Source: Batillaria attramentaria
Taxonomy: Eukaryota > Mollusca > Gastropoda > Batillariidae
DNA: 64,000 nt
Direction: 5' to 3'
Assembly (NCBI GenBank): GCA_018292915.2
Contig: JACVVK020000151.1
Coordinates: 7,501-71,500, forward strand
Shown here: piece by piece, positions 21,071 to 31,825 of the stretch
How positions within the stretch are numbered: position 1 is the stretch's first letter
How the letters are laid out: every line of letters begins with the position of its first letter
Notes under the pieces: generated by a model
The model's input: the letters and a program-made list of their open reading frames with translations, nothing else
What the model was told of the DNA's origin: nothing
Databases searched by the model: none
Translations under genes and position numbers: made by a program

Positions 21071-21460
21071 AAACAGAGCCTGTATGATCGTATGATTTAA
21101 TGATTCCGACACGACACAAAACACAACGTTAGCAAGCGATTGGAGACAAAAGCGCCTCACTTCAATCACACTAGCACAAGACTGGCCCGTGTTTTTACGT
21201 CGTCACGGAATGAAGAGTGGAAGGGGTAGAGAGAATCTCTCTGGCCGCCATCTTGTCTTATTACCCACAGTTGCGTTACAAAGCCTCGTTTCCGTGCCAA
21301 TCCAATTTTCATCAAAGAAACAGTTTACGTGGAGCGATATTCCTTAAACAACGCCGATCGTCTGCTGCCGACACACAGACACTAGAGAATCCACGGGCTA
21401 TTCTGGCCTGCATCCAATGTCGGCATTGTTACACTAGACATGGTGCTCTGCGGACACTTG
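20859..21460. other. non-coding spacer
   Basis: Contains a GA microsatellite at about 21025-21064 and a YY1-like GCCGCCATCTTGT at about 21243-21255. No gene recognised. Confidence 0.4.

Positions 21461-21524
<64 letters not shown>
21461..21524. repeat. CA microsatellite
   Basis: About 31 CA units. Confidence 0.97.
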
Positions 21525-21527
<3 letters not shown>

Positions 21528-21696
21528 TTACACCACCACCGCCGGCTACTTTTCCTCCTGACGTGTTCTGCCTAAACTACATCAACCAGTCTGACTGATT
21601 CATTAAGAAACCTTTGATTCATCTTGTCAACAGAATTAGTTTGTAAAATCCGGCCGTTTTCCATCTTGCCAGTGAGTGTGTGGCTCAGTCGCACGG

Positions 21697-22387
21697 TATT
21701 AGTGGTAGAGAGTACATGTATTGCCGAAAGACTGGTATTAGTGGTAGAGAGTACATGTATTGCCGAAAGACTGTGGTATTAGTGGTAGGGAGTACATGTA
21801 TTGCCGAAAGACTGTGGTATTAGTGGTAGGGAGTACATGTATTGCCGAAAGACTGGTATTAGTGGTAGAGAGTACATGTATTGCCGAAAGACTGTGGTAT
21901 TAGTGGTAGGGAGTACATGTATTGCCGAAAGACTGTGGTATTAGTGGTAGGGAGTACATGTATTGCCGAAAGACTGTGGTATTAGTGGTAGAGAGTACAT
22001 GTATTGCCGAAAGACTGTGGTATTAGTGGTAGGGAGTACATGTATTGCCGAAAGACTGTGGTATTAGTGGTAGGGAGTACATGTATTGCCGAAAGACTGT
22101 GGTATTAGTGGTAGGGAGTACATGTATTGCCGAAAGACTGTGGTATTAGTGGTAGGGAGTACATGTATTGCCGAAAGACTGTGGTATTAGTGGTAGGGAG
22201 TACATGTATTGCCGAAAGACTGTGGTATTAGTGGTAGGGAGTACATGTATTGCCGAAAGACTGTGGTATTAGTGGTAGGGAGTACATGTATTGCCGAAAG
22301 ACTGTGGTATTAGTGGTAGGGAGTACATGTATTGCCGAAAGACTGTGGTATTAGTGGTAGGGAGTACATGTATTGCCGAAAGACTGT
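21697..22387. repeat. 41-bp minisatellite, about 17 copies
   Basis: GGTATTAGTGGTAGGGAGTA plus CATGTATTGCCGAAAGACTGT. Two early copies lack the final TGT-type end, giving a 39-bp spacing, and several have GTAGAGAG. The 3' copies are the most uniform. Confidence 0.95.
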
Positions 22388-22444
22388 TTACTATAATAAT
22401 GATGTGACCGGCCATGCCATCACTGAACGACAATTACGTGACTC

Positions 22445-22612
22445 GGAACATACGAGGAACTGGTGGAACATACGAGGAACTGGCGGAACATACGAGGAAC
22501 TGAGCGGAACATACGAGGAACTGAGCGGAACATACGAGGAACTGAGCGGAACATACGAGGAACTGAGCGGAACATACGAGGAACTGAGCGGAACATACGA
22601 GGAACTGGTGGG
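22445..22612. repeat. 20/21-bp minisatellite, 8 copies
   Basis: GGAACATACGAGGAACTGAG plus C. The first two copies are 20 bp (GGT, GGC) and the rest 21 bp. It starts only 58 bp after the 41-bp array. Confidence 0.95.
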
Positions 22613-22951
22613 CACCGTGACTGTCCGCAGGGTGAGGAAAAGCCCGAGTGTTTGTTGGCAGAATCACGTGACTACAGTACGCGGCACAAACATCCAACAA
22701 CAGCTTCATGCACGTAAATGAAAACCCCATCCCTACCCTGTCCTCCCCCCCCCCTCCCCTCCACGACCGTCTTTAGTCTCCCTCTTGCGGTGGTTGGGAT
22801 GGGATCAGTAGCGGGTAGCGGATACTGAACAGGTAACGGTTTGCCGGTCTCTCTCTACAAACGACCCTGTTTTAATTAACACAGGTAATTACCCGGGCTC
22901 TTTCACTCCAGAAAATAGAGTTACAGTACTAGCGTGGAGAAACATAACGAT

Positions 22952-23003
<52 letters not shown>

Positions 23004-23147
23004 TTCAACGTTGCTTCATTTCTTTGTCTTATTAGCATCAGCAACGTCTGGTGAACACTGATCTTCCGACCAGCATCTTGTCACTGTGGCGTACGGCAAA
23101 ATGTAATGGCTGAATGACTAATCTCTCTCTCTCTCTCTCTCTCACCG

Positions 23148-23216
<69 letters not shown>

Positions 23217-23426
23217 CCCAAGTCTTTCCGGGTTGCATTTAGATTCCTTTCATTTTGTTGTTGGTTGTGTCCCCTGGCTGGAAGCAAATTGCTGTCTGGT
23301 CCTGCCTATCATCAGGACATGATTATTATGTGGACAGTTCGCCTGCTATCAACCTGGGACTCTCATCATACACTTTATTCCACACCCATAGGGGCCGCAA
23401 TTGGAAAGAGAAAGAGAAAGACTGAG
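22613..23426. other. non-coding spacer with microsatellites
   Basis: CT tracts at about 22951-22999 and 23122-23142, then (CA)n at 23153-23213. The rest is unique with no gene recognised. Confidence 0.5.
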
Positions 23427-23590
23427 AGAGAGAGGGGGGAGGGGGGGGGGGCAGTAGAATAGTGGCAGACAAGACAACAGTCGGTAATAGCTTGGGCCGC
23501 GAAATGGAAGGGAGGAGGGGGCCCTCAGGTATCGGAAGGGGAGAGGGAGAGAGGGGGTACGGGGACGGGGGTGGGGGGTTGGCGGTGCGA
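23427..23590. repeat. purine/G-rich low-complexity stretch
   Basis: GA repeats pass into G runs and GGGAGAGGGAGAG-type sequence, with a second G-rich part at 23510-23580. Confidence 0.6.
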
Positions 23591-23659
23591 GTGATGACAA
23601 AAGTGACAATGTTTCAAACCGGCATTACCGTTAGGAAAAGAGAGTCGCCATTACCTGCT

Positions 23660-23880
23660 GTGAAATAGAGTTGGTCGCGTGCAATGAGGTTATTGAAAAT
23701 AATCTGGCGGAGCCGTCAATGTTTCATTTAGCGGTGTGGAAATATTTTATCCTCGGCAATAACAACCCCGGGTTATCAGAGAAGCGCTCCCTCCATTACT
23801 CGCAGCGCGCTGCCTCACGGGAAAGGATCACGTGACCAGCGCGAGATTGTCCCCACTACAGACAGACAGGAGATGTTCAT
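23660..23880. promoter_or_regulatory. candidate cis-regulatory island
   Basis: Non-repetitive, balanced-composition sequence between low-complexity tracts. It contains GGTTATTGAAAATAATC, TGTTTCATTTAG and GAAATATTTTATCC, which resemble AT-rich homeodomain and forkhead-type sites beside CpG-rich blocks. No coding frame. This is a visual judgement; conservation is untested. Confidence 0.25.
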
Positions 23881-23885
23881 TTCAC

Positions 23886-23931
23886 GGCCAGGGATGGGGG
23901 GGGGGATGGGGGGGGGATGGGGGGGATGCAC
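23886..23931. repeat. G-tract, potential G-quadruplex
   Basis: Four G-runs of six to ten bases separated by AT on the + strand. Confidence 0.75.
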
Positions 23932-24910
23932 GGGAGGCGATCGATGCAAAGACAATTCCCGGCGGAAATGAATGAAGGAATAAAGGGAGATAAAGGGATA
24001 TCGTATAAACTCAATTATCCCGCGCCGCCTCAAGTCCTTATTTATGGACAGTGCTGCACAGTTACCGCCCTTGTCTGTGGGAAGTTGTCAGTTGCCGGAT
24101 TACCAAACTCAAACACCGTGAGGTTTTTGTTTGTTTGTTTGTTTGTTTTTCAATTGACGAAGTTTTGCCTCCTCTCTCGCCCCCGCCTGTCACTGGGATT
24201 CTGTTGATGATGTACCTTTTCAGGTGAAAACGGAAGAGTTAATTCTGAATACCAAAATAAAGTAAAAACAGTAAAAAAGCAAACAAACAAACACAAAAAA
24301 CCCAACCAACCAACAAAACATTCACTGTCTATTCTGACAGTGAAGCGGGAGAGTGGTGATGACGTCAGTGTGATGTATGTCAGGATCAGTTGTTGTGAAC
24401 GCCGGCCATCATTATTGTTGCACTGAATGTATTATTGGTAACGCCGGGAAACGGTGGATACGGCGCGCTACTGATCAGTCGTCTGCCACAAAACAGGGGG
24501 GACAACTAACGAGACTTTGCCGTGTTCAACTGGCGCCACACACCGGCAGACAAGTGACAGGGGACATGATCACTGTTTTTGTCTGACACGAGTTGCCTGC
24601 CGATAATCTGAAGGCCGATAAGTCCAAATCATTCAGGAGAAGTAAGATGGGAGCGTTCCCTAATGACTCCAGACTGTAGTGATTCACCTCGGGGCTCATT
24701 GCGTCAGCTGGTGTCACTGAGTGATTCTATCATTTAGTTCAAGTGTTGCTTGCACGGAGAACAGTAGCTGACGTCACTGGCTGGTGGGGAAAAGAGACAG
24801 AAAGCATCAACTGATTTAACACAGACGGCAAATATTTCACACTAAATTCATTTGGGGGTTAAAATAACGATTGCCGATTTTGTTTTTGTTGTCGTTATTA
24901 TGTTTTCTTC
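23932..24910. other. non-coding spacer
   Basis: Unique sequence with TTTG and AAAC runs near 24127 and 24285. No gene recognised. Confidence 0.4.
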
Positions 24911-24954
24911 AAACACATTGACTCGTGCTGGCAAACACATTGACTCGTGCTGGC
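24911..24954. repeat. 22-bp tandem duplication
   Basis: AAACACATTGACTCGTGCTG plus GC, present twice. Confidence 0.95.
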
Positions 24955-24996
24955 TTCTTTTTGCTTTTCTTTTGATTTTGTTGTTATACTGACTCG

Positions 24997-25302
24997 GAGC
25001 GTACACAATACATGGAGCGTACACAATACATGGAGCGTACACAATACATGGAGCGTACACAATACATGGAGCGTACACAATACATGGAGCGTACACAATA
25101 CATGGAGCGTACACAATACATGGAGCGTACACAATACATGGAGCGTACACAATACATGGAGCGTACACAATACATGGAGCGTACACAATACATGGAGCGT
25201 ACACAATACATGGAGCGTACACAATACATGGAGCGTACACAATACATGGAGCGTACACAATACATGGAGCGTACACAATACATGGAGCGTACACAATACA
25301 TG
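24997..25302. repeat. 18-bp minisatellite, 17 copies
   Basis: GAGCGTACACAATACATG repeats 17 times without visible change. As 18 is divisible by three, the array gives several open frames on both strands. It joins directly a second array that shares its last 12 bp. Confidence 0.97.
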
Positions 25303-25402
25303 TACTACATTGACACAATACATGTACTACATTGACACAATACATGTACTACATTGACACAATACATGTACTACATTGACACAATACATGTACTACATTG
25401 AC
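25303..25402. repeat. 22-bp minisatellite, 4.5 copies, sharing half its unit with the array to its left
   Basis: TACTACATTGACACAATACA plus TG. The 12-bp ACACAATACATG is common to this unit and the 18-bp unit; the other part changes from GAGCGT to TACTACATTG at 25303. Confidence 0.97.
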
Positions 25403-25642
25403 ATTGTTTTAGAAGTAAACACAGATCGCCTGAAAACTTGAAAGCGACTGATCCGGTGACAGCTACACATACCCGAGTAACTCAGTCACTCATTCATGAG
25501 CCAGTCAACATGAGCGGAACATTGGCAAGCGGCTGGCCGGTAAATGTCGCAACAACAACATTGAGAAACCACAAAAAGAAGTGGAAGCACAACACAAATC
25601 AATATTAAAAAATATAGCGTTTCCACAAAGACAATGGATTGG

Positions 25643-25687
<45 letters not shown>

Positions 25688-25734
25688 ACGAGGGGCGGGG
25701 AGGGGGAGGGGAGGGGGGGTGTAGCGGCGCATCA
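25403..25734. other. spacer with CA microsatellite and G-rich tract
   Basis: (CA)n at about 25646-25684, followed by a G-rich run to about 25720. The rest is unique. Confidence 0.5.
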
Positions 25735-26250
25735 GCAAAAAGTTGGCATTGCATGTTAGATTTCTTTCAATGCCGCTTTTCCCAATGGCTGGATGAGACC
25801 TGGAGTGACTGCAATGTAAATTTGCGTGATAAAAAAAAAATCGCCGGTTTATGTTATCGTATATTATTATCATTAATTATCGACAAACTGAGACAGCGAA
25901 TGAGGGTACAATGTACAATGTACACGTATCGGTTTTCGGCAAATGTTGAACACAGCCGGCTGATCGTGTCCAAAGGCCCCGCTACTCGGCCGGGCGGGAC
26001 GAGGTGGCCGCGAGGTGTCGCTAAAAAGCCGGCCCATTTCCCGGATGGTTAATTCAGACCTTGCATGCCGCGCCAAAGACGTGCTGTGCAATATGTCAGA
26101 TTTTAATTAAGCGAAATTAGTCGCTGCTCCCGGGCCCCGCCGGGCGGCCGATCATCCGAGTTTAATCACCCGGCTATCCGGCGCGCCGCGGGAGATCTGG
26201 GCTGAAACAAACCTCACGCAGCTCCACACAAGTGATAGGGAAGCGAGGAA
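25735..26250. promoter_or_regulatory. candidate enhancer-like island
   Basis: About 500 bp of non-repetitive, non-coding sequence. It contains ATGTAAATTTGC (POU/octamer-like), two ACAATG (Sox-like) at about 25908-25921, CATTAATTATCG, TTTTAATTAAGCGAAATTAG and GTTTAATCACC (homeodomain-like), embedded in CpG-rich blocks such as CCGGGCCCCGCCGGGCGG. POU plus Sox plus homeodomain sites is a common neural enhancer mix. Linkage to foxG, 22 kb away, is inference. Confidence 0.35.
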
Positions 26251-26639
26251 TTGTTCACTTTATTCTCGCGGCTACTGCCCGGCTACTTGCACCCCGACAT
26301 CCTACTCAAATAAACACCCAGGCGTCAACTCAATGAACGACAAGATGGGGCGGTGGGGAGAAGAGGGAGAGGGGCAGGGGAAGAGGGGGGGGGGGTCGGA
26401 GGAGGGGGGTTGTCGAAGGACGGGGCGGTGGGCAGCGAGAGAGAGAGAGCTCACTTTACAACGACAGTATCTTACTCTTTTTGCTCGATTCTGTAATTGC
26501 TATAGCCAAAATCAGTCAAGAAAATAATATAGATAATACTAACGGGAGTAGTGGGTAATTCCTACAAGGAATTGAAGGAATTCACGAAGTACAGATAGAT
26601 CGAAACAAATACACATTTACTAAACGAGAAGAACAAAAG

Positions 26640-26708
<69 letters not shown>

Positions 26709-27205
26709 TTTTTACAGTCAGTAAATGTACCTCAGACAAGCCGCGTGCTTTCACTGTGAGGGTTTTACTGGCCTGTGTTACTGGCCTGTGTTACTGGCCT
26801 GTGTTTAATATTTCTGCCAGACAGCGGCTGTTATTTCATTTGTTCAAGTTGTCGCTTTTAAGGTTTAGGATTTCGACTGAGAGAGACTGGCGCCATGTTT
26901 ATTTATGTTGTACAGATCACATTATCAGCCCATCAAACTCACTTCTGTTGTGCGCGTGCATGGCACGAGACGAGACGAGACGAGACGAGACGAGACGAGC
27001 TCTGTTTCTGTAGAGATGCTGAGTGAATGGGGAGTTTTCTTTAACATACTTATACTGTGTGCGTAAAACATGCTGTAAAAAGACTTTAAGTTTGAAGAAT
27101 TCATTATTACGACGGACGAAATTTCTTAACACTGAGATTTCCCGAAATTTCCCAAGTTTCGTTTTGCCTGCAACACCGGACTTAAAGGACGTCAGACGAG
27201 AAGCA

Positions 27206-27206
<1 letters not shown>
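26251..27206. other. non-coding spacer with simple repeats
   Basis: G-rich tract at about 26345-26425, (CA)n at 26643-26703, three copies of TTACTGGCCTGTG at about 26765-26803, and (GACGA)n at about 26966-26998. No gene recognised. Confidence 0.5.

Positions 27207-27246
<40 letters not shown>
27207..27246. repeat. TTG trinucleotide repeat
   Basis: About 13 TTG units; the minus strand would read poly-Gln in one frame but with no surrounding gene. Confidence 0.93.
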
Positions 27247-27594
27247 TTTAGATAAAGAAAGGAACCACTGCAAGAACTGAAGTAAAATAAAATGTTGTGG
27301 GTTAGCGGTTTTGTGATTCGTGTAGTAGGTTTACTAACGGCCTCATTCTCTGGCCTGAGTCTTCAAGTCGAGTCACTGAGTCATTTAGTTCCCACTCTCG
27401 CATTTCCTCGCACTATTTGAACCGGCCGTCCGCTCTGGGGGCATAGGGGATAAACAAAGGGGGGGGGGGGGGGGGACGGAAAAAGGGGAAACATTGGAAA
27501 ACTGAGACAAAAAAATGGAAAAAGAAGAACCCCCCCCCCCCAAAAAAAAATAAATAAATAAATAAATAAAAAAAAAACCACATTGCAATAATAA
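27247..27594. other. spacer with G, C and A homopolymer tracts
   Basis: G run at 27459-27474, C run at about 27531-27541, A/AAAT run to about 27578. These tracts lie directly before the 43-bp array. Confidence 0.5.
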
Positions 27595-28415
27595 CAAAAT
27601 TATCACATCGTTGGACATGTCAACAAATAATACTCAGCAAAATTATCACATCGTTGGACATGTCAAAAAATAATACTCAGCAAAATTATCACATCGTTGG
27701 ACATGTCAAAAAATAATACTCAGCAAAATTATCACATCGTTGGACATGTCAAAAATAATACTCAGCAAAATTATCACATCGTTGGACATGTCAAAAAATA
27801 ATACTCAGCAAAATTATCACATCGTTGGACATGTCAAAAAATAATACTCAGCAAAATTATCACATCGTTGGACATGTCAAAAAATAATACTCAGCAAAAT
27901 TATCACATCGTTGGACATGTCAAAAAATAATACTCAGCAAAATTATCACATCGTTGGACATGTCAAAAAATAATACTCAGCAAAATTATCACATCGTTGG
28001 ACATGTCAAAAAATAATACTCAGCAAAATTATCACATCGTTGGACATGTCAAAAAATAATACTCAGCAAAATTATCACATCGTTGGACATGTCAAAAAAT
28101 AATACTCAGCAAAATTATCACATCGTTGGACATGTCAAAAAATAATACTCAGCAAAATTATCACATCGTTGGACATGTCAAAAATAATACTCAGCAAAAT
28201 TATCACATCGTTGGACATGTCAAAAATAATACTCAGCAAAATTATCACATCGTTGGACATGTCAAAAAATAATACTCAGCAAAATTATCACATCGTTGGA
28301 CATGTCAAAAAATAATACTCAGCAAAATTATCACATCGTTGGACATGTCAAAAAATAATACTCAGCAAAATTATCACATCGTTGGACATGTCAAAAAATA
28401 ATACTCAGCAAAATT
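27595..28415. repeat. 43-bp minisatellite, about 19 copies
   Basis: CAAAATTATCACATCGTTGG plus ACATGTCAAAAAATAATACTCAG. Variation is almost confined to the length of the A run (five or six) and CAAC in the first copy. Confidence 0.97.
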
Positions 28416-28692
28416 TCACATGAAGTTCACTTCAACTGGATTGTGAAAAAAAATGATGAAAGAACCATGAAAATCCCTGATATCCTAGTCTAGAGATATC
28501 ATGCATAGATTAATTCAAAACACAGTTGCTCGGATAAAAAAGCAATTTTAAGGAGGAAACGCGTAATGTAATACACACGTGCAGGCGGAAACTACATGGG
28601 TGTTGCAAACATCTACAAACATTTGAGAATAGCAAGTGTTCCCACCCCCGCCCCCACCCTCACCCCCACCCTCACCCCGGAACACACACCGG

Positions 28693-28735
<43 letters not shown>

Positions 28736-28978
28736 CCACAACAGTAGAATTCGACTTTTCCCCTCAGTGAGAACAATAACTGGGCAAAACTAAAGATGGC
28801 AGAAGAACTGAATCAACAACAGCAGCAACAAAAGTAATAAGGACAGAGCGCCATGTGACCAGACGTCGGACGAGTGGTGTCCCCTTGTTGCTGAAGCACA
28901 ACGTACACAACCCATACTGACACCGGTCGGTACAGAGACCAGGCACTGACAACGACCGACAATGCAGTAACAGTTCCG
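28416..28978. other. non-coding spacer
   Basis: CCCCCACCCTCACC-type repeat at about 28640-28679 and (CA)n at 28696-28734. No gene recognised. Confidence 0.45.
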
Positions 28979-29714
28979 TTAAACTAATTATGTCCATTCA
29001 CTGAGCCAGGGTGACAGTTGAAAACTGCCTGTTGCAGGATTTGTATGGGAACAATGTGTTGGTGTGAGCGTTAAACTAATTATGTCCATTCACTGAGCCA
29101 GGGTGACAGTTGAAAACTGCCTGTTGCAGGATTTGTATGGGAACAATGTGTTGGTGTGAGCGTTAAACTAATTATGTCCATTCACTGAGCCAGGGTGACA
29201 GTTGAAAACTGCCTGTTGCAGGATTTGTATGGGAACAATGTGTTGGTGTGAGCGTTAAACTAATTATGTCCATTCACTGAGCCAGGGTGACAGTTGAAAA
29301 CTGCCTGTTGCAGGATTTGTATGGGAACAATGTGTTGGTGTGAGCGTTAAACTAATTATGTCCATTCACTGAGCCAGGGTGACAGTTGAAAACTGCCTGT
29401 TGCAGGATTTGTATGGGAACAATGTGTTGGTGTGAGCGTTAAACTAATTATGTCCATTCACTGAGCCAGGGTGACAGTTGAAAACTGCCTGTTGCAGGAT
29501 TTGTATGGGAACAATGTGTTGGTGTGAGCGTTAAACTAATTATGTCCATTCACTGAGCCAGGGTGACAGTTGAAAACTGCCTGTTGCAGGATTTGTATGG
29601 GAACAATGTGTTGGTGTGAGCGTTAAACTAATTATGTCCATTCACTGAGCCAGGGTGACAGTTGAAAACTGCCTGTTGCAGGATTTGTATGGGAACAATG
29701 TGTTGGTGTGAGCG
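28979..29714. repeat. 92-bp satellite-like array, 8 copies
   Basis: Units start at 28979, 29071, 29163, 29255, 29347, 29439, 29531 and 29623. By eye all eight are identical, each starting TTAAACTAATTATGTCCATT and ending GTGTTGGTGTGAGCG. The unit carries TAATTA, a homeodomain-type core, once per copy. It is the longest unit in the window. Confidence 0.97.
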
Positions 29715-29910
29715 GTAGGTGTCAAACGGGGCGTGGTCCCGACGAGGACAATGTTCACGTGATACTGTGACAGACAGAGAAGGGCGAATCAGTTCAAAGC
29801 CATACTGTAGTAGATGTATTACTCATGTTAGACACAGCGGTCTTGTCTTGTTCACTGCTGCCAGTCACAATCACAAGTTGAAGAAAAAATGTGCCAAATG
29901 ACCTCCCAAC

Positions 29911-30276
29911 TTAAAGATCTAAGCTCCCCAACAAAAAGCTTTCTGAAGTGTGAAAATTTTTTAGAGTCGACCGTGCAAGCACAGTCAGCTCTGTCACAGT
30001 TGCAGAGTTTTGAGCGTCCTTGAAACCCCAGTAATAGCCAAGGGCAGCTGTTTTCACAGCTCAGTTTGCGTTTTGACACTGAGCGACAAAGATCGTGCAG
30101 CACTCAACATCCGCTAGACACTGTAGCGAGGTGTCTCGGCAAACTCGTGCCCTGGTTTTATAAGGGTCCCCGAAGCGCTGAAAACTCTGCAACTGTGACA
30201 GAGTTGACTGTGCTTGCACGGTCGACTCTGTAAATTTTTTCGGAAAGCTTTTTGTTGGGAGCTTAGATCTCAGTTT
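29911..30276. mobile_element. fold-back element (MITE-like) with about 105-bp inverted arms
   Basis: The left arm (29911-30016) runs TTAAAGATCTAAGCTCCCCA ... AGAGTCGACCGTGCAAGCAC ... TCTGTCACAGTTGCAGAGTT. The right arm (30172-30276) is its near-perfect reverse complement. About 155 bp of unrelated sequence lies between. The arms differ by small indels (GTGTG near 29950, missing on the right) and substitutions. TTAA occurs at both outer ends (29911-29914 and 30275-30278), which would fit a TTAA-targeting element, but the right end has four extra bases inside it, so the boundary is uncertain. No transposase is encoded. Confidence 0.75.
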
Positions 30277-30729
30277 AAAAAAAAAAGGGGGGGGGGGGGG
30301 TAGGCACGGTCTAGGCAATTTGCTGAAACTTGACTTGAAATCAGCCAAAACAGATACACTTACATACAAAACAGATACACGTACACTTAAAACACACTAC
30401 AAGTCAGTCGTACGTGGCCGGAGCTTATAGATTCAATACCAGAATACCTTCCTGGTCTTTTTCCAAGGAATGGGTCGGTGGGGCTGGAGGGAGGAGGGGG
30501 GGGAGGGCTGCTCAACTTTGCCTATAACTGTTCCCACCTCGAGACTCCGGGGGCGGAGAGAGAGAGAGAGAGAGAGGTTTTGAGATCTGTTGTCTAGTGT
30601 GATGCCATTGCTCTTGACCAAGTCAGCGTGCTGCACGAAGTCAGTGACTGATTGTACATGGGCACAGAGACAGAACTCGGAATCAGTTCAGTCCAACTTT
30701 GATTTTTTACGTACTCTGTTTAGTCAGGG

Positions 30730-30730
<1 letters not shown>
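30277..30730. other. non-coding spacer
   Basis: A/G homopolymer junction at 30276-30300, short ACAGATACACxTACA duplications at about 30350-30385, G-rich stretch at about 30489-30505 and GA repeat at 30558-30576. No gene recognised. Confidence 0.4.
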
Positions 30731-30770
<40 letters not shown>

Positions 30771-30772
30771 CG

Positions 30773-30814
<42 letters not shown>

Positions 30815-30815
30815 C

Positions 30816-30852
<37 letters not shown>
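30731..30852. repeat. GT microsatellite interrupted twice by GACGG
   Basis: Three GT blocks separated by GACGGG and GACGG at about 30769 and 30813. Confidence 0.95.
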
Positions 30853-30855
<3 letters not shown>

Positions 30856-30898
30856 CTGTAGTGAAGCCCTTAACTGACAGTGAGGACTTCCCACAGTC

Positions 30899-31785
30899 GG
30901 TGGTGACGAGTTACTGACAACTTGTAAACACTTCACGTCTCCCGTCACACAGGTGGTGACGAGTTACTGACAACTTGTAAACACTTCACGTCTCCCGTCA
31001 CACAGGTGGTGACGAGTTACTGACAACTTGTAAACACTTCACGTCTCCCGTCACACAGGTGGTGACGAGTTACTGACAACTTGTAAACACTTCACGTCTC
31101 CCGTCACACAGGTGGTGACGAGTTACTGACAACTTGTAAACACTTCACGTCTCCCGTCACACAGGTGGTGACGAGTTACTGACAACTTGTAAACACTTCA
31201 CGTCTCCCGTCACACAGGTGGTGACGAGTTACTGACAACTTGTAAACACTTCACGTCTCCCGTCACACAGGTGGTGACGAGTTACTGACAACTTGTAAAC
31301 ACTTCACGTCTCCCGTCACACAGGTGGTGACGAGTTACTGACAACTTGTAAACACTTCACGTCTCCCGTCACACAGGTGGTGACGCGTTACTGACAACTT
31401 GTAAACACTTCACGTCTCCCGTCACACAGGTGGTGACGAGTTACTGACAACTTGTAAACACTTCACGTCTCCCGTCACACAGGTGGTGACGAGTTACTGA
31501 CAACTTGTAAACACTTCACGTCTCCCGTCACACAGGTGGTGACGAGTTACTGACAACTTGTAAACACTTCACGTCTCCCGTCACACAGGTGGTGACGAGT
31601 TACTGACAACTTGTAAACACTTCACGTCTCCCGTCACACTTCACGTCTCCCGTCACACAGGTGGTGACGAGTTACTGACAACTTGTAAACACTTCACGTC
31701 TCCCGTCACACAGGTGGTGACGAGTTACTGACAACTTGTAAACACTTCACGTCTCCCGTCACACTTCACGTCTCCCGTCACACAA
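30899..31785. repeat. 53-bp minisatellite, about 16-17 copies
   Basis: GGTGGTGACGAGTTACTGAC ... CACTTCACGTCTCCCGTCAC repeats every 53 bp. One copy has GACGCG at 31381-31386. The 19-bp CTTCACGTCTCCCGTCACA part is duplicated on its own at about 31640 and again at the right end, showing internal slippage. Confidence 0.96.
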
Positions 31786-31825
31786 TTCTCAGTGTAACCT
31801 CTTCCCCTCCCTCTATTGTTATCCA

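Noticed and set aside
24997..25402. CRISPR-like direct repeats
   Set aside because: Repeats are directly contiguous with no unique spacers, and the genome is animal.
27207..27246. poly-Gln coding region on the minus strand
   Set aside because: A bare TTG microsatellite; flanking frame shows no domain.
28979..29714. CRISPR or gene-cluster repeat
   Set aside because: The 92-bp units are identical throughout, with no repeat-spacer alternation and no encoded product.
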